From Ferribacterium limneticum (lineage in GTDB: Bacteria; Pseudomonadota; Gammaproteobacteria; Burkholderiales; Rhodocyclaceae): a stretch of 64,000 nucleotides of DNA. The stretch lies in contig NZ_CP075189.1 in assembly GCF_020510565.1 (NCBI RefSeq), positions 2,526,501 through 2,590,500 on the forward strand, read 5' to 3'. Position numbers and translations under genes: made by a program. The notes under the pieces were generated by a model, which saw only the letters and a program-made list of their open reading frames with translations, was not told where the DNA came from and did no database searches. How positions within the stretch are numbered: position 1 is the first letter of the stretch; the number at the start of each line of letters is the position of its first letter. Of the stretch, positions 1-8,707 are shown one piece after another.

Positions 1-2
1 GG

Positions 3-263
3 GGCTCGGCCGCCGAAGTGCCGGCCCTGGCCCTGGCCGGGCTGCCGGTGTCGCCGAGCATCGTCATGCAGACCGGCAACCAGAACACGCTGATGATCTC
101 CGACCTGCCCGGCCCGACCGGCGGCATCCTGCTCAAGACGATGACCGGGGCGATGATCTCGATCAGCGAAATCGGCATCACCATTTCCAACGGCCAGGGC
201 GCCACCATCATGCTCACCGGCCCGACGGTGAATATCAACAACGGCGCCCTGACGGTCATCTGA
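3..263 (+). CDS. Contractile injection system spike protein, C-terminal end (partial)
   Basis: This is the 3' end of a reading frame already open at the left edge, so its N-terminus is outside the window; the GTG at 18 need not be a start. The visible 86 residues end in short alternating strands with repeated hydrophobic and Gly/Asn positions (GNQNTLMISD, GATIMLTGPTVNINNG). This is the pattern of the triple-stranded beta-helix ending VgrG/gp5-type spike proteins (baseplate assembly protein V). It lies 12 bp upstream of a PAAR-like tip gene and at the head of a baseplate gene run, which supports the spike role. The C-terminal beta-helix would carry the PAAR tip. Confidence 0.7.
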   Translation, partial: GSAAEVPALALAGLPVSPSIVMQTGNQNTLMISDLPGPTGGILLKTMTGAMISISEIGITISNGQGATIMLTGPTVNINNGALTVI

Positions 264-275
264 ACGGAGACAACC

Positions 276-599
276 ATGCCCGGATTCCTCCTTCACCTCG
301 GCGCCACCGTCCTCTGTGCCCACGGCGGCCAGGCCACGCCCAGCGCGCCCAACCCGCGCGTGCTGCTCTCCGGCCAGCCGGCCACCACAATGGGCCCACC
401 CTACATGATCGCCGGCTGCGCCATGCCGCCACCGACTGCCGGCAACGGCCCCTGCGTCACCGGCCAGTGGCTGATGGGCGCGACTCGCGTTTTGATCGGC
501 GGCCAGCCGGCACTGCTCCAGGCCTCGCCCTCGATCTGCGCGCCAACCGGCACACCGATGACGGTCGCCGTGACGCAGACGCGCGTGATGGGAACCTGA
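276..599 (+). CDS. PAAR-like spike-tip protein
   Basis: A 107-aa protein starting at ATG 276 behind a GGAG-type ribosome site. It is rich in Gly, Pro and Ala with evenly spaced Cys and His residues (CAHGG near residue 14, AGCAMPPP near 48, GPCVTG near 60, SICAPTG near 88). This is the composition of PAAR-like proteins that cap the membrane-puncturing spike and bind a metal at the tip. It sits between the spike C-terminus and gp25, its usual place in phage-tail-like clusters. I see no fused toxin domain. Family assignment rests on composition and context rather than a strict PAAR motif. Confidence 0.7.
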   Translation: MPGFLLHLGATVLCAHGGQATPSAPNPRVLLSGQPATTMGPPYMIAGCAMPPPTAGNGPCVTGQWLMGATRVLIGGQPALLQASPSICAPTGTPMTVAVTQTRVMGT

Positions 600-600
600 A

Positions 601-960
601 ATGAACCTCCACTTTCCCTTCCAGCCCGACCAGCGCGGCCGCAGCGGCGAGGCCGACAACGACGCGCATCTGCGCGACATGATCGAACAGGTGTTGTTCA
701 CCGTCCCCGGTGAACGCGTCAATCGGCCCGATTTCGGTTGCGGCCTGCTGCAACTGGTCTTCGCGCCGAACAGCGACACGCTAGCCGCCGCCGTCCAGAT
801 GACGGTGCACAGCGCGCTGCAGCAATGGCTGGGCGACCGCATCGTGGTCGAAGGCGTCAATGTCGAGCACGACGAAGGCACGCTGGCCGTCGATGTCCAG
901 TACATCGTCCGCCGGGGCCAGGAGCGCAGGCTGACCCGATTCACCCGGGGTGCGCCATGA
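601..960 (+). CDS. GPW/gp25 family baseplate wedge protein
   Basis: A 119-aa protein starting one base after the PAAR-like stop. Residues 23-60 carry the family hallmark: an acidic helix (HLRDMIEQVLFTVPGER), then RVNRPDFGCGLLQLVF, which matches the R-x-x-x-P-x-F-G-C/S-G-L core of T4 gp25 and GPW proteins. In contractile tails gp25 nucleates the sheath at the baseplate wedge. The C-terminal half has the expected strand ending in basic residues. Its stop overlaps the ATG of the next gene (ATGA), which points to translational coupling. Length is typical. Confidence 0.88.
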   Translation: MNLHFPFQPDQRGRSGEADNDAHLRDMIEQVLFTVPGERVNRPDFGCGLLQLVFAPNSDTLAAAVQMTVHSALQQWLGDRIVVEGVNVEHDEGTLAVDVQYIVRRGQERRLTRFTRGAP

Positions 961-3413
961 ACCGCCAGTTCCGCAGCGACAACCCGCGCCGCCTGCAATT
1001 GCTGCGCGACCAGAACCCAGTTGGCAAGAACGGCATCGATTTCGTCGAGATCACCTCGGTCGACCAGCGCAGCCTGCGCGTCGTCTGCGCTCATCCGGTC
1101 AGCGGCATCGGCCGCGCCAATGTGCGGATCGACGGCGGCGTGCGGATTACCGGAATCACGCTGGCCGCTGAGCCGGTCATCAATGGCCGCGAAATTCGCC
1201 TCAAGGTCGAGCAGGCTGGCGATTTCTCGTGGTACACGCTGAGCCTGATCGACCCGGCTGACGCCGAAGCGCCAGCGCCCGGCTTCGACATCTGCCTGTC
1301 CACCATCCGCATCAATTTCAAGGCCGGCTGCCCCTCCGAATTCGACTGCGCCGACGTTCAGGATTGCCCGCCAGCCACGCCGCCCGAACCGCGCCTCGAC
1401 TATCTGGCCAAGGATTACGACAGCTTCCGCCGCCTGATGCTCGACCGCATGTCGCAACTGGTGCCCGGTTTTGCCGAGCGCAGCCCGGCCGACTTCACGG
1501 TGGCGCTGGTCGAAACCCTGGCCTATGTCGGCGACCATCTTTCCTACACGCAGGATGCCGCGGCCACCGAAGCCTACCTCGGCACCGCCCGCCGCCGCAC
1601 TTCCCTGCGCCGCCATGCCCGGCTGCTCGACTACCCGCTGCACGACGGCTGCAACGCCCGTGTTTTCGTGACGGCTACGGTCGACGCCGCTGCCGAGGCA
1701 AAAACCATCCCGGCCGGCACGGCGCTGCTCGCTGCGGCTGGCGCCGGCGACCCGGTCCGCCGCACAGACCTGCTCGACCAGTTGCCGCTACCCGGCATCG
1801 AGGTCTTCGAAACCCTGCACGACCAGGTCCTGCACGCCGCGCACAGCGAAATCGCCATCCACGACTTTGCCGACCCGGCCTACTGCCTGCCACGCGGCAC
1901 GACGGCGGCGGCGCTGGTCAACACGCCTGCCCTGGCGCTTGCGGCCGGCGACGTGCTGATCCTCGAAGAAGTACTCAGCCCGACCACCGGCAAGCCGGCC
2001 GATCTCGATGCCAGCCACCGCCACCCTGTGCGCCTGACCGCCGTCAGCCCCGGCCACGACGACCTGACCAACACCGACCTGTTGCTCATCAACTGGCACA
2101 ACGAAGATGCGCTGCCCTTCCCGCTTTGCGTCAGCCATGAATTCGAAATCGGCGGCGCCCTCGTCAAGCAGACCATCGCCGTCGCCCGCGGCAATGTCGT
2201 GCTGGCCGACCACGGCCTGACGCGGCCCTGGCAAACAATGGAACCGCCCGAGGTGGGCGATGGCGGCACCGCGTCCCTGCGCCTGCCTTACCGGCCGCGC
2301 CTCAGGGAATCCGGCCTCGCCTTCGCCGAGCCCTACGATCACGACGTGGCGACCAACGACCAGCAGCCGCTCTCGGCCAGCCGCGTCCTGACGCAGGAAC
2401 CCCGCCGAGCCCGCCCGGCCGACATGATGCTGCTGGCCGATGATTCCAGCCTGTTCGGCGACCAGCCCGATCCCGACGAAACGCCGTGGACGCCGCAACG
2501 CGACCTGCTCGGCAGCGAGCGCTTCGCCCGCGAATTTGTCGTCGAAACAGAAAACGACGGCAGCGCCTGGCTGCGTTTCGGCGACAACCAGTTCGGCGCC
2601 GCGCCGATCACCGGACAGCGCTTGCTGGCGAAATACCGGCTGGGCGGCGGGCCGCGCGGCAACGTCGGCGCCGAAGCCATCAGCGCCCTGGTCAGTGATG
2701 ATGCCAGCCTGATGCTCGGCATCCAGTCCCTACGCAATCCGCTGCCGGCCCAGGGCGGCGCCGAGCCGGAAACGCTCGACGCCATCCGCCTCAATGCCCC
2801 GGAAGCCTTCCGTACGCAGGAGCGCGCCGTCACCACCGACGACTATGCCCGCGCCGCCGAACGCCACCCTGACGTGCAACGCGCGGCTGCCCGCCTGCGC
2901 TGGACGGGCAGCTGGTACACCGTTTTCCTGATGCTCGACCGCCGCGCCGGCAAGCCGGTCGACGCTGCATTTAAAGCGACCATGCGCGCCTTCCTCGAAC
3001 GTTTCCGGCTGGCTGGCTACGACTTCGAATTCGCCGATCCGGTGCATGTCCCACTCGATATCCAGCTGCAAATCTGCGTCGCCAGCGGCTACTTCGCCGC
3101 CGACGTCAAAGCCGCGCTGCTCGAAGCCTTCACCGCCGGTGTCGACCGCCATGGCCGGCCCGGCTTCTTCCACCCCGACGGCTTCACCTTCGGCACGCCG
3201 CTCTATTTGTCTGCCGTCGTCGCCCGAGCCATGGCCGTGGCCGGCGTCGCCTCGGTCGATATCCGCCGCTTCCAGCGCTGGGGACGCAGCGCCAAGGGCG
3301 AACTGGCGGCTGGCGTCATCACTGCGTCGCAACTCGAAGTCCTGCGCGCCGACGGCGACCTCAATTTTCCTGAAAACGGCCAGATCAGCTTCATTGTGGA
3401 GGGCGGATCATGA
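957..3413 (+). CDS. Putative baseplate assembly protein (J-like, Afp11-type)
   Basis: An 818-aa protein. The frame is open further upstream, but ATG 957 overlaps the gp25 stop and gives the conserved N-terminus. Residues about 130-165 contain a Cys-rich stretch followed by PRLDYLAKDYDSFRRLM, typical of the large eCIS/phage baseplate J family. The middle (about 500-640) has the J-like segment with FVVETENDGSAWLRFGDN and GGGPRGNVGAEAI. The C-terminal third includes a TTDDYARAAERHPDVQ motif seen in J proteins. It would form part of the baseplate wedge joining the central hub to the periphery. Its stop overlaps the ATG of the second baseplate gene. Confidence 0.83.
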   Translation: MNRQFRSDNPRRLQLLRDQNPVGKNGIDFVEITSVDQRSLRVVCAHPVSGIGRANVRIDGGVRITGITLAAEPVINGREIRLKVEQAGDFSWYTLSLIDPADAEAPAPGFDICLSTIRINFKAGCPSEFDCADVQDCPPATPPEPRLDYLAKDYDSFRRLMLDRMSQLVPGFAERSPADFTVALVETLAYVGDHLSYTQDAAATEAYLGTARRRTSLRRHARLLDYPLHDGCNARVFVTATVDAAAEAKTIPAGTALLAAAGAGDPVRRTDLLDQLPLPGIEVFETLHDQVLHAAHSEIAIHDFADPAYCLPRGTTAAALVNTPALALAAGDVLILEEVLSPTTGKPADLDASHRHPVRLTAVSPGHDDLTNTDLLLINWHNEDALPFPLCVSHEFEIGGALVKQTIAVARGNVVLADHGLTRPWQTMEPPEVGDGGTASLRLPYRPRLRESGLAFAEPYDHDVATNDQQPLSASRVLTQEPRRARPADMMLLADDSSLFGDQPDPDETPWTPQRDLLGSERFAREFVVETENDGSAWLRFGDNQFGAAPITGQRLLAKYRLGGGPRGNVGAEAISALVSDDASLMLGIQSLRNPLPAQGGAEPETLDAIRLNAPEAFRTQERAVTTDDYARAAERHPDVQRAAARLRWTGSWYTVFLMLDRRAGKPVDAAFKATMRAFLERFRLAGYDFEFADPVHVPLDIQLQICVASGYFAADVKAALLEAFTAGVDRHGRPGFFHPDGFTFGTPLYLSAVVARAMAVAGVASVDIRRFQRWGRSAKGELAAGVITASQLEVLRADGDLNFPENGQISFIVEGGS

Positions 3414-6400
3414 GCACTTCCGACAACTGCGGCTGCTGTGCCGGCGTCACGCCGCTCACCCCGGTCGACGACATCCAGCCGCCCGGCCAGCCGGCGTTGG
3501 CGCTGCGCGTTGGCACCCACGGCCGCTTCCGGCAAAGCATGCTGGCCGACCTCGCTGACGAACCCGCCCTCGAAAGCCTGACCACCCGCGCCAGCGACGA
3601 CCCGGCCATCGCCCTGCTCGACAGCTGGGCCGCCGTACTCGATGTGCTGAGCTTCTACCAGGAACGCATCGGCAACGAGAACTACCTGCGTACCGCCACC
3701 GAACGCCGCTCGGTGCTCGAACTGGCCCGCGCCATCGGCTACGAACTGCGCCCTGGCGTGGCGGCATCGACCTGGCTCGCCTTCACACTCGAAACCGCAC
3801 CCGGCGCGCCGCTCGAAACCCGCATCGACATCGGCGCCCGCGCCCAGAGCGTGCCCGGCCAGGACGAAACAGCACAGACCTTCGAGACACTCGAAGCGAT
3901 CGACGCCAAGGTGCGCTGGAATTCCCTGCCGGTGCTGGCCGCCGAGGCTGTCCCGCCGCGCATGGGCCTGCGCACGATCTACCTGGCCGGCACGGCAACC
4001 CGCCTGCAGGCCGGCGACGCCCTGCTCATCGTCGGCGACGAACGTGCCAAGGACCCCGGCAACGAAAACTGGGATTTCCGCCGCGTCACCCGCCTGCGCG
4101 AAGTGCTGCCCGCCGACCCGAGCGACCCGAAAGACATCGGCTACACGGTCGTCACGCTCGATCGGGGCCTGGGCAAACCCTGGCATGGCGTCCATCCGGC
4201 CCGCACCAATCCGCGCTGCTACGCCCTGCGCGCCCGCGCCCACCTGTTCGGCCACAATGCCCCCGACTGGCGGGCGATGCCGGCCAACCTGCGCGCCACC
4301 TACCTCGGCATGGACGACGATGCGAGGCCGCCGATCAGCCAGCATCCGGAATGGCCGGGCTTCACGCTGGCCGATATTTCCGATCCGCCAGCCGGCAGCG
4401 CCAGCGGCACCGGGCTCCTTGGTCAGTACTACCGGGGCAAGGGATTCCGCGAACTGATACTGAGTCGAACCGACGCGACCGTCGACTCGTCGACCTGGAC
4501 CGGCGGCAGCCCTCACCCGAGCGTTCCCACCGACAACTTTTGCGCCCGCTGGTCGGGCTGGGTCGAGGCGCCAAGCAGCGGCTTGTATACCTTCTATGCA
4601 ACCATCGACGACGGGGTCCGCCTGTGGATCGATGGCGAATTGCTCATCAACGACTGGACCGACACCCCAGGCGTACATACCTGCACAGTCAGCCTGCGCG
4701 CCAACCACAAACACGACATTCGCCTCGAGTTTTACGAAAATGCTGGCGGCGCCACCTGTCAGCTGGCGTGGTCCGGACCAGGTGTCACGCAGGCCATCAT
4801 TCCCGCCGCCCGCCTCTACCCGCGGGACATCCATACCGTTCACCTCGACGCCAGCTACCCGAAATGGCTGGCCGACGGATGGGCCGTCATGTCCATCCCG
4901 AATTACGAAGAGGTCTATCGCATCGTCAGCACCGAGGACGACGCCCGGGCCGACTTCACCGTCTCGGCCACCGCCACCCGCCTGACGCTGAGCGGCGAAA
5001 ACCTGCGCGACACCTTCAACAACCATGTCCGCAGCACCACGGCTTTCGGCCAGTCCGAGCCGCTCGACTGGGCCACCCGGCCGCTCTCCGGTTTCCTGCA
5101 GGGTCACCTGATCGACCTCGCCAGCTACGAGCCGGATCTACCGGAAGGCCGCTGGCTGGCCATCTCCGGCCTCGTGCTGGCTGACGTTCCGGCCAATGCC
5201 AAGGCCCTGAGCCGGCTCAAGAAAGGTGACGCGCTGGCCGCCATCCGCATCGCCCGCGACCGCAAGACGGCCAATTTGGAATTTGAGGATTTTTTCCGGT
5301 TGACCGTGGCACTCGCCCCGGCTGCCGAAATCGTCCGCATCCAGCATAACGACAGCACTAGCGGCCGCACGCAATTGCTGCTCGACAGCGATCTGACCCA
5401 CGCCTACCTGCCATCCACCGTCCGCATCAACGCCAACCTTGCCCCGGCCAGCGCCGGCGACAGCAAGCAGATGCGCATCCAACCCGAGCCTCTGGGCAGC
5501 GGCGACGGCAGCCGCAGCCTGCAACGTTTCGCCCTGCGCCAGGGGCCGCTGACCTACATCACCGCCGCCACGCCGAGCGGCACGGCGAGCACCCTCGAAA
5601 TCCGCGTCGACGGCCTGCTCTGGCAGGAAGCGCCGCGCTTCACCGCACCCGGCCCGACCGAGCGTGCCTACACCGTGAAGCTCGACGAAAACGGCAGTGC
5701 CACCGTGCAGTTCGGCGACGGTGTGCATGGCACCCGCCTGCCCACCGGCAGCGGCAATGTCGAAGCGCGTTACCGCGTCGGCCTCGGCACGGCCGGCAAC
5801 GTCAAGGCCGAGCAGATCAGCATGCTGCTCACCCGGCCACCCGGCCTTAAAGCTGTCACCAACCCGGTCGCCGCCAGCGGCGGCACCAATGCCGAAGCCG
5901 GCGACGAAGCCCGGCGCAACGCCCCGCTGCGGGTCAGAACGCTCGACCGCATCGTCTCGCTACGCGATTTCGAAGATTTCGCCGCCGCCTTCACCGGCAT
6001 AGGCAAGGCCCAGGCCGTCTGGCTCTGGGACGGCGAACAACGCATGGTCCATTTGACCGTCGCCGGCACCGACGGTGCCCCGCTCGACCCGAATGCCGCG
6101 CTCTATCGCAACCTGCTCGTCGCCATCGACGGCGCCCGGCCGCCGTACCAGCCGCTGCGTGTCAGCCCCAGCCGCGACCTGCGTTTCGGTCTGACCGCCG
6201 GGCTGTGGATCGCTGCTGACTACGAAGCCGAGAAAGTTCTTGCCGCTGCCAGCCAAGCCCTTGCCACCGCCTTCGGTTTCGCCGCCCGCGCCTTCGGCCA
6301 ACCGGTCACCGGCAGCGAGGTACTGGCCGCGCTGCAAGGTGTCGCCGGCGTTATCGGCGCCGATCTCGACAAACTGATTCAAGTCGACTCCGGCCTCACC

Positions 6401-6532
6401 ATCCTCACCTCGAACGGCCCCGATGGCAGCATCCCGGCTCGCAGCGCCCGCTGGCAGGGCAACAGCCTGCAACCGGCCGATCTGCTGCTGATCGACCCAA
6501 CGGCCGTCACCCTCACGGAGCGCACGTCATGA
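3410..6532 (+). CDS. Second baseplate assembly protein with inserted PA14 domain
   Basis: A 1040-aa J-like baseplate protein (Afp12-like position) overlapping the previous stop by four bases. The N-terminal part has LADEPALESLTTRASDDPA and a YQERIGNENYLRTATERRS helix typical of this family. The C-terminal half repeats the J motif (VQFGDGVHGTRLPTGSGN, then GTAGNVKAEQIS). Between residues about 333 and 470 a complete PA14-type beta-barrel interrupts the family fold. It breaks the sequence between RLFGHNAPDW-like and IHTVHLDASYPKW segments that I expect to be nearly adjacent. A copy of the dispersed 40-bp repeat is translated at about residues 620-635 (FEDFFRLTVAL). The stop overlaps the next ATG. 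Confidence 0.82.
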   Translation: MSTSDNCGCCAGVTPLTPVDDIQPPGQPALALRVGTHGRFRQSMLADLADEPALESLTTRASDDPAIALLDSWAAVLDVLSFYQERIGNENYLRTATERRSVLELARAIGYELRPGVAASTWLAFTLETAPGAPLETRIDIGARAQSVPGQDETAQTFETLEAIDAKVRWNSLPVLAAEAVPPRMGLRTIYLAGTATRLQAGDALLIVGDERAKDPGNENWDFRRVTRLREVLPADPSDPKDIGYTVVTLDRGLGKPWHGVHPARTNPRCYALRARAHLFGHNAPDWRAMPANLRATYLGMDDDARPPISQHPEWPGFTLADISDPPAGSASGTGLLGQYYRGKGFRELILSRTDATVDSSTWTGGSPHPSVPTDNFCARWSGWVEAPSSGLYTFYATIDDGVRLWIDGELLINDWTDTPGVHTCTVSLRANHKHDIRLEFYENAGGATCQLAWSGPGVTQAIIPAARLYPRDIHTVHLDASYPKWLADGWAVMSIPNYEEVYRIVSTEDDARADFTVSATATRLTLSGENLRDTFNNHVRSTTAFGQSEPLDWATRPLSGFLQGHLIDLASYEPDLPEGRWLAISGLVLADVPANAKALSRLKKGDALAAIRIARDRKTANLEFEDFFRLTVALAPAAEIVRIQHNDSTSGRTQLLLDSDLTHAYLPSTVRINANLAPASAGDSKQMRIQPEPLGSGDGSRSLQRFALRQGPLTYITAATPSGTASTLEIRVDGLLWQEAPRFTAPGPTERAYTVKLDENGSATVQFGDGVHGTRLPTGSGNVEARYRVGLGTAGNVKAEQISMLLTRPPGLKAVTNPVAASGGTNAEAGDEARRNAPLRVRTLDRIVSLRDFEDFAAAFTGIGKAQAVWLWDGEQRMVHLTVAGTDGAPLDPNAALYRNLLVAIDGARPPYQPLRVSPSRDLRFGLTAGLWIAADYEAEKVLAAASQALATAFGFAARAFGQPVTGSEVLAALQGVAGVIGADLDKLIQVDSGLTILTSNGPDGSIPARSARWQGNSLQPADLLLIDPTAVTLTERTS
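4406..4822 (+). other. PA14-type domain inserted in baseplate protein
   Basis: This segment encodes residues about 333-470 of the baseplate protein. It has the order of PA14 signatures: GLLGQYYRGKGF at the start, then DNFCARWSGWVEAPSSGLY, then TIDDGVRLWIDGELLIND, then HDIRLEFYENAGGATCQLAW, and an IIPAARLYP exit. The acidic DDGVRLWIDG core is the usual sugar and calcium-binding region of PA14 adhesin and glycosidase domains. A short Gly/Ser linker (GSASGTG) precedes it, as expected for a module dropped into a loop. Confidence 0.85.
5271..5313 (+). repeat. Dispersed 40-bp repeat, copy 1 (in baseplate gene)
   Basis: Contains the core TTTTTTCCGGTTGACCGTGG preceded by an A/T-rich arm (CAATTTGGAATTTGAGG). 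It is inside the coding sequence and read as FRLTVA in the gene's frame. Orientation is plus (GGTTGACC on the top strand). Confidence 0.75.
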
Positions 6533-8667
6533 AGCTCGACGCCGATACCCTGCTTGCTCTGCTCCCCGCTTTCTACCGCGAGCGTGACGCCGAAGCGGGC
6601 GACCCGCTGCGCGCCCTGCTCGGCGTCATCGCCCGCCAGGGTGCGCTCGTCGAAGCCGACATCGAACGGCTCTACGACAACGCCTTCATCGAAACCTGCG
6701 AAGACTGGGTCGTCCCCTACATCGGCGACCTGCTCGGCGTGCGCGCCCTCTATCCCGTCGGTGGCACCGCTGCCTTCGGCCCGCGCGCGCTCGTCGCCAA
6801 CACCCTGCGCCTGCGCCGACGCAAGGGCACTGCGCTCGTCCTTGAAGAGCTGGCCTTCGACACCACCGGCTGGCGCGCCCGTGCCGTCGAGTTCTTTGAG
6901 CGGGTGTCGACGACGCAATACCTCAATCACCTGCGCCCGCATTCCCTGCGTACCCCGGACCTGCGCCAGCCCCGGCCACTCGACCGCATCGACGGCCCGT
7001 TCGGCACGGAAGCCCACACCGCCGACATTCGCGCCCTGCCGGCCGGTCGCTACAACCTGCCAAACGTCGGCCTGTTCCTCTGGCGCCTGCAGGCCTACCC
7101 GGTGCAGCGCGCCACCGCCCGCCCGGCGACGACGCGGCCCGGTTTTTACACCTTCGACCCGCTCGGCCTCGACCAGCCGCTGTTCAACCGGCCACGCACC
7201 GAGACGGACATCAGCCATCTGGCCGAACCAATCAACGTTCCGGAAGCCCTGCACTGGCGCGACCTGCACGCCGAACTCGAAGCCCGCCGGCAAGCGCTGA
7301 CCGACGGCGAAGACCCGGACGACCAGTATTTCGCCGAAGCCGGCGGCGGCCCGGTGCTGCGCGTCTGGATCGACGACAGCGAAGTGCTGGTCGAACACCT
7401 GGTCATCTGCGACCTCAGCCCGATTCCCACGGTCGTGCCTGAAGAGTGGCGGCGCCCGCCAGCCACGCTCACCTTCAAGGTCCACAAGGTTGGCCCACTG
7501 ACCAAGACTTTCCCGGCCGCCGGCGGCGTGCTAGTCGGCATCGACCCCCGGCGCGGTCGCCTGGCGCTGCCTGACGGCGTCACGGCGAGCAGTGTCGAAG
7601 TCGGCTACGCCTACGTTTTCCCCGGCGACATCGGGGCCGGCCCCTACGACCGGCGCCCTGGCCCAGGCGACAACGATCCGCTGGCGGCCCTGCCCGCGGC
7701 GGCCGATTTCGACGTCGTCATCCAGATCCCCAGCGCCGCGGTGCCGACACTGGCCTCGGCCTTCAATGCCCCGGCCAACCCGGCCGATACGGTCAACCGC
7801 GTCATCGCTGGAAAACGCACGCTGGTCGTCCTCAACACCGACGCGACGGAAACCGTCGCGCCCGTGCTCAACCTGCCCGACAGCCACCTCGCCATCCAGG
7901 CGGCGCCCGGCCGGCGCCCGGTGCTCGTAGGCGATTTTTCGCTCAAAGGCAACGCCAGCACGCGGCTCAGCCTCGGTGGCCTGTTGCTTGATGGCGCCCT
8001 GAATCTGCAAGGGCAGTTGAACGCCGTCACGCTACGCCATTGCAGCCTGGTTCCGAACAAGGGCGGCGTCGCCCACACGGGCACCGGCACCGACCTCACG
8101 CTGAGCCTGTACCGCTGCCTGAGCGGCCCGCTGCGCAGCAAGCGGCCACTCGCCGCCGTCGTCTTGCGTGACAGCCTGATCGATGGCGAAGGCGGCAACC
8201 TCGCGCTCGATGTCGACGACAGCCCGCTGAGCGTCATCGCCAGCACCCTGCTCGGCACGACGGCTGCCGGCCGGCTGGAGGCCAGCAACTGCCTGTTCGA
8301 TGGACTGGTCACCATCGCCCGCCGGCAAGAGGGCTGCGTCCGTTACAGTTATCTGCCGCCGAAATCAGTGACCCCACGCCGCCATCGCTGCCAGCCCGAT
8401 CTGGTCATGGCCGACTTGCCCGCCGCCGAGGCCGCCCGCGAAGCAACGCGGGTGACGCCCGCCTTCACCAGCACCCGCTTCGACACGCCGGCCTATGGCC
8501 AGCTGACGCGAACCACTGCCCCGGAAATCCGCACCGGCGCCGACAACGGCGCCGAGATGGGCGTCTGGAACCTGCTCCAGCAGCCGCAGCGCGAAGCCAA
8601 TCTGGCGCTGGCGCTCGATGAATACCTGCGTTTCGGCCTCGAAGCGGCCGCGATTTTCGTCAATTAG
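6529..8667 (+). CDS. Phage tail protein I-like baseplate component
   Basis: A 712-aa protein overlapping the preceding stop by four bases. The N-terminus (LLALLPAFYRERDAE, then LYDNAFIETCEDWVVPYIGDLLG) matches the P2 gpI-like tail protein family used at the baseplate periphery of eCIS and phage tails. The central part is long and poorly recognisable. Residues about 430-590 show short repeated hydrophobic and Asn/Ser strands (ASTRLSLGGLLLDGALNLQG, LDVDDSPLSVIAST) suggestive of a beta-helix. Such a region could serve as a fibre attachment surface. Length is well above a classical gpI, in line with the enlarged versions found in bacterial injection systems. Confidence 0.72.
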   Translation: MKLDADTLLALLPAFYRERDAEAGDPLRALLGVIARQGALVEADIERLYDNAFIETCEDWVVPYIGDLLGVRALYPVGGTAAFGPRALVANTLRLRRRKGTALVLEELAFDTTGWRARAVEFFERVSTTQYLNHLRPHSLRTPDLRQPRPLDRIDGPFGTEAHTADIRALPAGRYNLPNVGLFLWRLQAYPVQRATARPATTRPGFYTFDPLGLDQPLFNRPRTETDISHLAEPINVPEALHWRDLHAELEARRQALTDGEDPDDQYFAEAGGGPVLRVWIDDSEVLVEHLVICDLSPIPTVVPEEWRRPPATLTFKVHKVGPLTKTFPAAGGVLVGIDPRRGRLALPDGVTASSVEVGYAYVFPGDIGAGPYDRRPGPGDNDPLAALPAAADFDVVIQIPSAAVPTLASAFNAPANPADTVNRVIAGKRTLVVLNTDATETVAPVLNLPDSHLAIQAAPGRRPVLVGDFSLKGNASTRLSLGGLLLDGALNLQGQLNAVTLRHCSLVPNKGGVAHTGTGTDLTLSLYRCLSGPLRSKRPLAAVVLRDSLIDGEGGNLALDVDDSPLSVIASTLLGTTAAGRLEASNCLFDGLVTIARRQEGCVRYSYLPPKSVTPRRHRCQPDLVMADLPAAEAAREATRVTPAFTSTRFDTPAYGQLTRTTAPEIRTGADNGAEMGVWNLLQQPQREANLALALDEYLRFGLEAAAIFVN

Positions 8668-8707
8668 CCCCATTCAGTATCCCTAGACAAAAACCGGGAG
8701 AGACACA

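Noticed and set aside
7788..7815. GATACGGTCAACCGCGTC in the tail-protein gene
   Set aside because: It shares only ACGGTCAACCG with the repeat and the rest is G/C-rich. Not counted as a copy.
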